Shown here: piece after piece, positions 17,203 to 24,207 of the stretch
How the letters are laid out: the number at the start of each line of letters is the position of its first letter
Position numbering within the stretch: the first letter of the stretch is position 1
Assembly: GCA_047619685.1 (NCBI GenBank)
Contig: JBLHLC010000031.1
Location: 1 to 46,955 of the forward strand
Length of the DNA: 46,955 nt
Source: JABDJZ01 sp047619685
Lineage (GTDB): Bacteria > Bacteroidota > Rhodothermia > Rhodothermales > UBA10348
Direction of reading: 5' to 3'
Position numbers and translations under genes: made by a program
Notes under the pieces: generated by a model
Seen by the model: only the letters and a program-made list of their open reading frames with translations
The model's database searches: none
What the model was told of the DNA's origin: nothing

Positions 17203-18408
17203 ATGAAGACCTTTATAGAGGTAGCTGAGGCACGGGACCTCATCAATCGCAGCCTTCCGGACCCCATTAATGAAATAGTACCCCTTGGGGCCGCATTGGG
17301 TCGCGTACTCCTTCGCGAAGTCGTGTCGAAGGAAGCGGTACCACCCTTCAAAAACTCCGCGATGGACGGGTTCGCGGTGCGATCTCAGGACCTGGATGCC
17401 AGCGGCGGCCAACTCAGGATCATCGGGGAGGTCCGTGCTGGAGCATGGCCGTCGGAAACGGTGGTTCAAGGAACAGCTGTTCGGATAATGACCGGCGCAC
17501 CGGTCCCGAAAGGCGCCGATTGCATCGTCCCCGTCGAGTGGACGGGGGAAGATGGAGGTGTAGTTAGGATCGACCGCGGCATAGAGGCGGGCCGAAATGT
17601 GAGGGCGGCGGGACAGGACATGAAGGTGGGACAGTTGGTCTTGGCCGGGGGAAGGGCAATCGGGCCAGGAGAGATATCCGCGCTGGCCACCCTCGGATTC
17701 GCCCAGGTTTCTGTGGGAAGACGGCCGCGGTGCGCGGTGATTGCCACGGGAGACGAACTGGTTGATGTAGGCGAGAACCCGGGACCAGGACAGATTCGCA
17801 ACTCTAATGGCCCGGCCCTGGCTTCAAGGGTGCTCCTGGCAGGCGGGGAGGTGAGCGACCTTCTTCACGCCCGGGACGATAAAGCAGACATTGAGCGCAT
17901 CATCCGCGTTGCCTCGGAAGCCGATATCCTGGTGTTCTCCGGAGGGGTCTCCATGGGCGACTACGATCTGGTGCAAGAAGTACTGGAGGACAGCGGTTTT
18001 GTGGCGGAATTCTGGAAGGTCAAACAACGTCCGGGCAAGCCCCTCGTCTTCGGGATGCTCTTCGGCAAACCGGTATTCGGACTGCCGGGGAACCCCGTCT
18101 CGTCCGGGGTTTGTTTTGATCAGTACGTCCGCCCTGCCATTCAGCGAATGCAGGGCAACATGCACCCGGAGAGGCGTCTCCTGAAGGCTGTTCTAGCCGA
18201 TTCCTTCGCCAAGCCCGCCGGCCTGCACGTATTTGCGAGAGGCGTTTTGGAGTCTGACGAAACCGGCCTGCTCAGAGTCAGGAAGGCGGGCGCCCAGGGG
18301 TCCCACATTTCTATGAGTCTGGTCCTCGCGGACTGCCTTGTACACCTCCCGGCCGGTTGGGACCGCGCAGAGCCGGGATCCGTTGTTGACGTTGAACTTG
18401 TGACGTAA
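17203..18408 (+). CDS. moeA: Molybdopterin molybdenumtransferase
   Basis: A 401-residue enzyme inserting molybdate into adenylylated molybdopterin to give the molybdenum cofactor. Family motifs are in order: PPFKNSAMDGFAVRS in domain I, RIMTGAPVPKGADCIVPVE, the MoCF-fold segment VIATGDELVD with IRNSNGPAL, VFSGGVSMGDYDLV, and KPVFGLPGNPVSSGVCF, then the beta-rich domain IV. All expected residues are present. With mobA 3.4 kb further on it supplies cofactor for the molybdoenzyme encoded from 22.5 kb, although other Moco enzymes may also use it. A GntR regulator gene follows after 92 bases. Confidence 0.97.
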   Translation: MKTFIEVAEARDLINRSLPDPINEIVPLGAALGRVLLREVVSKEAVPPFKNSAMDGFAVRSQDLDASGGQLRIIGEVRAGAWPSETVVQGTAVRIMTGAPVPKGADCIVPVEWTGEDGGVVRIDRGIEAGRNVRAAGQDMKVGQLVLAGGRAIGPGEISALATLGFAQVSVGRRPRCAVIATGDELVDVGENPGPGQIRNSNGPALASRVLLAGGEVSDLLHARDDKADIERIIRVASEADILVFSGGVSMGDYDLVQEVLEDSGFVAEFWKVKQRPGKPLVFGMLFGKPVFGLPGNPVSSGVCFDQYVRPAIQRMQGNMHPERRLLKAVLADSFAKPAGLHVFARGVLESDETGLLRVRKAGAQGSHISMSLVLADCLVHLPAGWDRAEPGSVVDVELVT

Positions 18409-18437
18409 GACAGGGCGGCCACAATGCGTATACTGAT

Positions 18438-18451
18438 CTCGTCATGACAAG
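18438..18451. promoter_or_regulatory. Inverted repeat upstream of the GntR gene, possible operator
   Basis: The 14-mer CTCGTCATGACAAG is an inverted repeat with one mismatched pair around a perfect GTCATGAC core. It lies 50 bases before the GntR-family start codon. GntR repressors commonly bind short palindromes in their own promoters, so autoregulation is plausible. This is inference from position and symmetry only. Confidence 0.35.
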
Positions 18452-18500
18452 TACGGAGGAGGCCTAACAGCCGTCATTTCATCACCCCTCAGAGGCTCCC

Positions 18501-19301
18501 ATGTCTTCAGAACTTCGCTCAGGCAGTCCCCGCCATAAACAGGTCAGCGATTGGCTGACGGACAGGATTGTGACGGGCAAGTGGCTACAGGATGACCAAC
18601 TCCCGTCAGAGAGTAAACTGGGTGAGCAGTTTTCGGTGAGCAGAATCACCGTGCGGAGGGCGCTGCAGACGCTCGAGAGCGAGGGCTTGATTTACAGAAA
18701 GCAGGGCCTGGGGTCTTTTGTGGGCACCAATCGCCTTAATCAAGGATTGGTGCGACTGACCGATTTCGCTGAGGATATGGAGGCGGCGGGCATGGTGCCG
18801 TCAGCTCGGGTAATCCACTCCGGATTCGAGCCGGCGAATGACGTGGTGGCCGCGGCTCTCTGCATCGACGAAGGTGTTCAGGTTCTCAGACTGGATAGAC
18901 TCCGGCTGGGAAACGACGAACCCCTGGCCTACGACCGAACCTGGATGCCGATCTTCTATGGGCGACTGCTTGACGGCCGTGACTTGAGCAAAGAAACCAT
19001 CTACCATATTCTGGAGGTGGATTACCAGATTCCGGTAGTGTCTGGCAAATTCCGCATTGAGGCAATCAACGCACCCGCGGACATAAGCCAGGAACTTGGA
19101 ATTCCATGGGGGCGTGCGCTCTTGATGATCGAGCGGGTCTCGGTGACCGATGCCAGGCGACGGGTGTACTACCAGCAGCGGTTTTACCGAAGCGATCGCG
19201 TGGCATATGTGTTGGACCTGGAGAGAGACCCGGGGAGTTCGGGGCAGGGTGGCCTCCCGATGCGGGAGTTCGAGCCTGAATTCAAGAAGCGAGAGCAATA
19301 G
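18501..19301 (+). CDS. GntR family transcriptional regulator (HutC/UTRA type)
   Basis: A 266-residue DNA-binding repressor. Residues about 10-75 form the GntR winged helix-turn-helix: QVSDWLTDRIVTGKW, LPSESKLGEQFSVSRITVRR and LQTLESEGLIYRKQGLGSFV. The rest is a UTRA ligand-binding domain, recognisable from VLRLDRLRLGNDEPLAYDRTW and the C-terminal VYYQQRFYRSDRVAYVLDL. Such regulators usually sense sugars, amino-sugars or related metabolites. No transporter or catabolic gene is adjacent, so the ligand and regulon cannot be inferred. A near-palindrome upstream may be its own operator. Confidence 0.93.
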   Translation: MSSELRSGSPRHKQVSDWLTDRIVTGKWLQDDQLPSESKLGEQFSVSRITVRRALQTLESEGLIYRKQGLGSFVGTNRLNQGLVRLTDFAEDMEAAGMVPSARVIHSGFEPANDVVAAALCIDEGVQVLRLDRLRLGNDEPLAYDRTWMPIFYGRLLDGRDLSKETIYHILEVDYQIPVVSGKFRIEAINAPADISQELGIPWGRALLMIERVSVTDARRRVYYQQRFYRSDRVAYVLDLERDPGSSGQGGLPMREFEPEFKKREQ

Positions 19302-19336
19302 GAAACCGGACCCCGCCAAAGCAGAATCCGGTTTCC
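19301..19336. terminator. Stem-loop between convergent genes, possible terminator
   Basis: GGAAACCGGA (19301-19310) pairs perfectly with TCCGGTTTCC (19327-19336) across a 16-base loop, directly at the stop codon of the GntR gene and before the end of the convergent T9SS gene. There is no clear T run after the stem on either strand, so it could serve as a bidirectional terminator or merely as a transcript-stabilising hairpin. Confidence 0.5.
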
Positions 19337-19438
19337 AAACACCTCGGGGAGAGGCATCGCTCTTGAACCGGCGGACTAGTCACCACAAGGGAGGACCGGG
19401 CGCAGGATCAAATTTTGGCCGGCACGACCGGCAAGGGC

Positions 19439-20959
19439 CTACCGGACCAGCATCACCGGCGTCGTTATGGCGGCACCAGATGCGCCCATCAGGCGGACCA
19501 TATAGACTCCGCTTTGCATGGTGCCGGCAGGGACCTGGATCTCGTAGGGCTGCCCGGCGGCCGCGGTCCCCTGATACAACGTACCGCGCTTTCGTCCCTG
19601 CATATCCCACAGAGAAACCGTTACCTCCTGCGTCTCCGTAACCCTGAATGGTATGCTGGCATGGGATGAGAACGGGTTGGGATAGGGACTTCCCAGTTCA
19701 AACGCATCGCCCGGCTTCGTGAATCCAGCTTCCTCGTCTTCAATCGAGACGCTGGAGAATCTCAGGAACGTGCAATCGTCGCCTCCGAACAGGCACCCAG
19801 ACGGGGGATCAGCGCGTCCGTCATGTGTGCCCTCGAAGCCGATCTCGACGAACGAGTCGGGTTCGATACATGAATTGTGCGGAAGGGCACGCACCGTCAC
19901 GGTAGAGCCGCTTCTGGACCAGTCCGCGTTCCACATTTGGGAGATGGTCATATACGTCGGGAGCGTAAACCTCAACTCCCAGTCGCGAACTGCGTCGTCC
20001 GACTCGTTGAAAATCTCAATGGTGTAGTTGTACCCGGTGGCCCAAAAGGAGGTCGGCGTCCAGTCCAGTCGAATGCCAGCAGACGTGGCGGCCTGAGAGC
20101 CCGTCCCATCCGCGGGGACGATGGAACACAGTCCGCCAGTGGGCTCAGGCTCATCCGGCGGCTTCACAAAGTCATCGGGATCCACGAAGGTGCACGGGAA
20201 ACCGTTGAATATGCAGGACTCCAGGGTGTCCACCTGGCCGCCGTGGACGCCGGTCAGCGTCAGCCAAACCAGCTCATCAGGATCAATCGAGTTGGTCCAA
20301 CCGCGACCGGTAACCTGGTAGTTGACCCCGTTTCTCTCCCAGTCGCCGTGTTCGATGTTGGTGATGAGGGACGTCGAGCGGAATTTCAGATTCCAGTAGT
20401 CAATGGGCTCGTCGGAGATGTTCTTCAGCAGAATCTGAGCGGTGAACTGCGTCACCCCCTGGGAAGCCACCCACCAACCAACATCCACCGCCAACGTGTC
20501 CTGTTGGTTACCGGTTGGCTTGGATAGCTCTTCAAACGAACAGATCTGGCCATTGAAGACACATCCCGTGGGCCGCGGAACGTCATTCACGTTCGTCATG
20601 CTGCCATCCCCGGGTATCGGGCCGTCGATGGAAAACCAAACCGACTCGCCGACCGGAATCTGGCTGGTCCATCCGGCGCCAGATACCGAGTGGCGTATCC
20701 CGGAAACTGAATATGAGGCGCCGCGGATGTTCTGGGCTATGGGATCCAGATCGAATCCCAGCTGCCAGTTGTCGAGCGGGTCACCCGTCATGTTGGTCAG
20801 CATGACGTTCGAGACGTAGGAGGCCCCGAAGGTCTGGTCGACCCAATAGATCACTCTCACGTCCGCTGACTGGGCGGCTGCTTCAAGAGCGTACCCGGGC
20901 AGGGCAGCAGAGGCAAATAGTAGGAGCAACGCTAAGCGCGCTACGGCATGGGCAAACAT
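19439..20959 (-). CDS. T9SS-secreted protein with three CBM2-like modules
   Basis: A 506-residue secreted protein. The start at 20959 is chosen because it begins a signal peptide (MFAHAVARLALLLLFASAAL, with cleavage after AAAQ near residue 30). Three successive modules of about 100-120 residues follow (about 31-145, 155-262, 290-400). Each has the beta-sandwich pattern of cellulose-binding CBM2 domains (for example YNYTIEIFNESDDAVRDWEL) and each ends with a C-x6-C pair: C133/C140, C249/C256, C389/C396. The C-terminal ~85 residues, starting SPYPNPFSSHASIPF and ending PVMLVR, are a T9SS type A sorting domain. No catalytic domain is present, so a cell-surface polysaccharide adhesin or scaffold role is inferred. 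Transcribed alone. Confidence 0.8.
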   Translation of the reverse strand: MFAHAVARLALLLLFASAALPGYALEAAAQSADVRVIYWVDQTFGASYVSNVMLTNMTGDPLDNWQLGFDLDPIAQNIRGASYSVSGIRHSVSGAGWTSQIPVGESVWFSIDGPIPGDGSMTNVNDVPRPTGCVFNGQICSFEELSKPTGNQQDTLAVDVGWWVASQGVTQFTAQILLKNISDEPIDYWNLKFRSTSLITNIEHGDWERNGVNYQVTGRGWTNSIDPDELVWLTLTGVHGGQVDTLESCIFNGFPCTFVDPDDFVKPPDEPEPTGGLCSIVPADGTGSQAATSAGIRLDWTPTSFWATGYNYTIEIFNESDDAVRDWELRFTLPTYMTISQMWNADWSRSGSTVTVRALPHNSCIEPDSFVEIGFEGTHDGRADPPSGCLFGGDDCTFLRFSSVSIEDEEAGFTKPGDAFELGSPYPNPFSSHASIPFRVTETQEVTVSLWDMQGRKRGTLYQGTAAAGQPYEIQVPAGTMQSGVYMVRLMGASGAAITTPVMLVR

Positions 20960-21091
20960 GACGGTATAGAGACACGGACGTGAGCGCCGGGGAGCACCAC
21001 AGAAGGAAACGTTTAGTAATCCAGAATTTGCGAAGACCCGGCCCCGGGAAAGGGCGGGAATCACGGGAAGGCCTGGAGTACACGAGGCGTT

Positions 21092-21736
21092 TTACCGGAG
21101 ACCAAGGGCGTCGGTCAAGAGCTGCTCCCGTGAGGCCACCAGGAGTTGTCGCAGGATATTGTATCCCAGCATTTCTTCGGCCTCCTTCAATGAGACCCAG
21201 CGAGCGTCTGTGATCTGCTCTTTCAACTGTGGAGTAAACGTCTCAGCGTCCGTCCTCATGGAGTACCAGTGGGTGGTCTTCACCAGGTAGCGGCGCTTTG
21301 TTGCGCGGTACCCATGGACTGTCTTGCCGAGCTTGGAGATGATGGAGGCATCGTAAATCCCCAATTCCTCGTCAACCTCACGCACGGCACAGGCCCTGTT
21401 CGATTCTTGCCGCTCCCGTTTTCCCTTGGCAATGTCCCACTTGCCGCGCCTGAAAATGAGGACCGTCTCGAGCTTGCCCTCGCGACGTCGCAGCAGAACG
21501 CCCCCTCCAGCAGCGATGGCGACCGCCCGCCGGTAGGGGTGCAGGTTCGCGATATCCTTGGGCCTGACCCTGCCTTCAAGAATGGCTTTTCTGGGCACAA
21601 GAAGCACTCGTCCGCCGTTCGCCCGGGCTTTCTTGAGTGACTCGAAGCTTGTCGCGGCCGGGTCCAGGCCGTTTTTTACGATTCCGGGGAGATCAAACTT
21701 CTTTACGGGAACGAAGACGAACGATGAGATGCGCAC
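21092..21736 (-). CDS. Nudix hydrolase with an N-terminal extension
   Basis: A 214-residue cytoplasmic enzyme. The Nudix box is complete and matches GX5EX7REXXEELGX: GKRERQESNRACAVREVDEE followed by LGI, at about residues 104-126. It should coordinate the magnesium ions that cleave a nucleoside-diphosphate-X bond. The N-terminal ~75 residues (with GGRVLLVPRKAILEG) form a separate small region seen in Bacteroidota Nudix proteins. After the box come RRYLVKTTHWYSM and ITDARWVSLKEAEEML, usual for the family. The substrate is not evident; house-cleaning of damaged nucleotides or ADP-sugar cleavage are both possible. It is divergent from mobA. Confidence 0.88.
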   Translation of the reverse strand: MRISSFVFVPVKKFDLPGIVKNGLDPAATSFESLKKARANGGRVLLVPRKAILEGRVRPKDIANLHPYRRAVAIAAGGGVLLRRREGKLETVLIFRRGKWDIAKGKRERQESNRACAVREVDEELGIYDASIISKLGKTVHGYRATKRRYLVKTTHWYSMRTDAETFTPQLKEQITDARWVSLKEAEEMLGYNILRQLLVASREQLLTDALGLR

Positions 21737-21795
21737 GGTGGGCCTCTATAATGCGTCAATCCAACTGAGGGCTGCTCGCCCGCGAACCCCTACCC

Positions 21796-22383
21796 ATGCC
21801 GATTGCTCCCGAGCTTGTGACGGTTCTGCTGGCCGCGGGCGGCCGCTCTTCCAGGTTTGGTCGCGACAAGGCAAGTTTCCCCGCTCGGGGTCAGACTCTT
21901 CTGGACAGAATGGCCGGCGAAGCTCAGCAGGTGATCCCGGATATTCTTGTCGGTCTGCCCCCGCAGGCCGCTACTGAGCCAGACGCGTGGGCCGCGGTGC
22001 GTCTCAAGTACAGGATTATCGAAGACACCCCGCCGGGAGTGGGCCCCATAGGCTGCCTAAGGGCTGGGCTGGCAGTTGCCAAGACACCCTGGGTTCTCTT
22101 GTTGGCGGTGGACCTGCCGGGCCTCATGGCAAGAGACATCAGGCATTTGCTGGAGTTGGCCGAAGACAACCATTCTGCGGTGGCTGCTGCGGCCCGGTCT
22201 ACGCTGCCCGAGCCTTTGTGCGCCCTATATCACCGCAAACTGGCTCCGGCAGTTGAGCGGGCGGTGCAAGCGTGCCGATATTCGATGCAGGAAATACTCC
22301 GGGCGGGCCCTCACCAAATAGTGCCAATCAGAGGGGAGGCAGTTCATAACATGAATCACCCGGAGGACATTCCAGGAGATTGA
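21796..22383 (+). CDS. mobA: Molybdenum cofactor guanylyltransferase
   Basis: A 195-residue nucleotidyltransferase. The GTP-binding opening VTVLLAAGGRSSRFGRDKA is at residues 8-26, the following RGQTLLDRM matches the family, and GPIGCLRAGLAVAK with LLLAVDLPGL (metal-binding Asp) is central. MobA attaches GMP to Mo-molybdopterin to give the bis-MGD cofactor required by DMSO-reductase-family enzymes. It ends 125 bases before the gene for the Fe-S/NrfD subunit on the same strand, followed by the molybdopterin subunit, so its position fits cofactor supply for that enzyme. A few positions deviate from E. coli MobA, but the fold signature is clear. Confidence 0.9.
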   Translation: MPIAPELVTVLLAAGGRSSRFGRDKASFPARGQTLLDRMAGEAQQVIPDILVGLPPQAATEPDAWAAVRLKYRIIEDTPPGVGPIGCLRAGLAVAKTPWVLLLAVDLPGLMARDIRHLLELAEDNHSAVAAAARSTLPEPLCALYHRKLAPAVERAVQACRYSMQEILRAGPHQIVPIRGEAVHNMNHPEDIPGD

Positions 22384-22472
22384 GCGATAGACGGATACCG
22401 CTCGCGAAACGCCCTGGAGCCCGGCCGGACTTGCGATTATCCCCCCCGAATCACATATTGGCATAACCTGAC

Positions 22473-22481
22473 ATAACAAGT
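22473..22481 (+). promoter_or_regulatory. ATAACAAGT element upstream of the molybdoenzyme operon
   Basis: ATAACAAGT lies 27 bases before the start of the Fe-S/NrfD gene. The same 9-mer forms the left half of the perfect inverted repeat upstream of the sulfur-uptake operon (34978-34986). Just before it, CATAAC occurs twice 10 bases apart (22462 and 22472). This may be a shared regulator half-site for the two sides of the sulfur island; the evidence is sequence similarity only. Confidence 0.3.
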
Positions 22482-22508
22482 CGGGTCCCATTCATCTAAC
22501 TCAGGCCT

Positions 22509-24149
22509 GTGAACTACGGATTCGTCATTGATAACGACTCGTGTATCGGTTGCCACGCCTGCTCTACGGCCTGCAAGAGTGAAAACAGCGTGCCGCTCGG
22601 CGTGCACCGAACCTGGGTAAAGAGTGTCGAGACGGGTCAATACCCGAACGTGACGCGTTCTTTCCAGGTTACCCGGTGCAATCACTGCTCAAATCCTCCT
22701 TGCGTACGGATTTGCCCGGTGACGGCCATGTACCAGAAGGATGATGGTATTGTCGAGTTTGATCCGGACATGTGCATCGGGTGCAAGGCCTGCCTTCAGG
22801 CTTGCCCGTACGACGCCATATATATAGACCCTGAGACCGGATCTGCCGCAAAGTGTCACTACTGCGCGCACCGCGTGGATGTGGGCCTCGAACCGGCTTG
22901 TGTGGTGGTCTGTCCCGAACATGCCATTATTGCGGGCGACCTGGACGATCCAAACTCCGAAATCAGTCAGAAGGTGGCCCAGAACAAGGTGACGGTGCGA
23001 AAACCCGAGCAGGGCACGGCACCCAAGCTGTTCTACATCGGGGGCGAAGACGCTGCAATGCATCCGACAGCCACCGAGCGGACTCCAGCCACATTCGCGT
23101 GGTCGGATGTTCTGTCTCTGTATGATGGCACGCCGCTGGGAGACGGCTCGACGGGCCCGGTCCCTGAGGCACCGAAAGGCAAGACAAGCAGTGGGATCAG
23201 GACACCTGGCGAGCAGGGCATCCCAAGTCCGGGGCCGATCCACATCGGGGAGGGCCGGATGGCGGAGCAAATGGTTCAGGTTGTCTGGAATGCGCAGCAC
23301 AAAGTGCCGTGGCACTGGCCGGTACCCGCATACCTGGTTACCAAAGCCATCGCATCCGGTCTCTTCCTCATTATGGCTTGGGAGCTTCTCGCGAAGGGCT
23401 CTGTCTTGAGCCCTGGCCAACTGGTGACGGGTGGTTTCTCGATTCTGGCGTTCCTGGCCGTCACGACGGGCCTTCTGGTTTTTGATCTGGAGCACCCGAT
23501 GCGGTTTCTGCGCATCCTGACAAGGCCGCAGTGGAAGAGTTGGCTGGTGCGGGGCGCCTACCTGTTGGTTGCCTTTTCTCTGCTTGTTTCGGGTTGGTGG
23601 GCCGCGGAGGCCGCCTCCTGGATGAGCTGGATGACATCCAATCTAGCCGACAGCCTCCGACCATGGGCAATGGCGCTTGGTATTCCGCTGGCCATAGGTG
23701 CGGCCGTCTACACCGCGTTTCTTTTTGGTCAGGCCGAAGGCAGAGACCTCTGGCAGAACAGCCTGTTGCCCGTGCATCTGCTCGTTCAGGCCGCTGTGGC
23801 CGGAGCCGCCTTCGGGGCCATTTTGTGGGCTGGCAGTGCCCTTGGCGACACGATGCGCACGGTCCTGGTGGGATCGCTGGCAATAGACCTTGCCGTGACG
23901 TTCATGGGCGAAGTCTGGATGCCGCACGCCTCAGACACGGCTGCCCGGGCAGCCAAGGAGATCATCAGCGGTCGGTATCGCCGTCATTTCTGGATCGGGA
24001 GTGTCCTGGTAGGGCACGTGCTGGCTATCTCACTTGCACTTTCCGGGATGGCCATTCTGCAGGCCGCCGCTGGACTGGCCGCCCTCGTTGGTCTGTATTT
24101 CTACGAGTTCGCCTTCGTGACCGCACCTCAGGAAATCCCGAACTCCTAG
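22509..24149 (+). CDS. Fused ferredoxin/NrfD subunit of a membrane molybdoenzyme (PsrB-PsrC or SoeB-SoeC type)
   Basis: A 546-residue electron-transfer and membrane-anchor subunit with a GTG start. Residues 1-180 hold four [4Fe-4S] cysteine groups: CIGCHACSTAC (12-22), CNHCSNPPCVRICP, CIGCKACLQACP and CHYCAHR...CVVVCP. A linker of about 80 residues rich in Pro and Gly follows. From about 265 onward is an NrfD/PsrC-like membrane domain (WHWPVPAYLVTKAIASGLF, then DLEHPMRFLRILTRPQWKSW) with eight or so helices. In most relatives these are two proteins; here they are one chain. The fusion carries electrons between the molybdenum subunit encoded 58 bases downstream and the quinone pool. No signal peptide is seen, so the Fe-S part should face the cytoplasm. 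Confidence 0.9.
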   Translation: MNYGFVIDNDSCIGCHACSTACKSENSVPLGVHRTWVKSVETGQYPNVTRSFQVTRCNHCSNPPCVRICPVTAMYQKDDGIVEFDPDMCIGCKACLQACPYDAIYIDPETGSAAKCHYCAHRVDVGLEPACVVVCPEHAIIAGDLDDPNSEISQKVAQNKVTVRKPEQGTAPKLFYIGGEDAAMHPTATERTPATFAWSDVLSLYDGTPLGDGSTGPVPEAPKGKTSSGIRTPGEQGIPSPGPIHIGEGRMAEQMVQVVWNAQHKVPWHWPVPAYLVTKAIASGLFLIMAWELLAKGSVLSPGQLVTGGFSILAFLAVTTGLLVFDLEHPMRFLRILTRPQWKSWLVRGAYLLVAFSLLVSGWWAAEAASWMSWMTSNLADSLRPWAMALGIPLAIGAAVYTAFLFGQAEGRDLWQNSLLPVHLLVQAAVAGAAFGAILWAGSALGDTMRTVLVGSLAIDLAVTFMGEVWMPHASDTAARAAKEIISGRYRRHFWIGSVLVGHVLAISLALSGMAILQAAAGLAALVGLYFYEFAFVTAPQEIPNS

Positions 24150-24207
24150 CATCGCCCTTCTCATGAAAGATTCCCGCAACCCCTTTCTCAAGACTCAGGG
24201 CTGATCA

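Noticed and set aside
22384..22508. Molybdenum-cofactor riboswitch before the molybdoenzyme genes
   Set aside because: The gap of 125 bases shows no conserved multi-stem layout; only short repeats could be seen.
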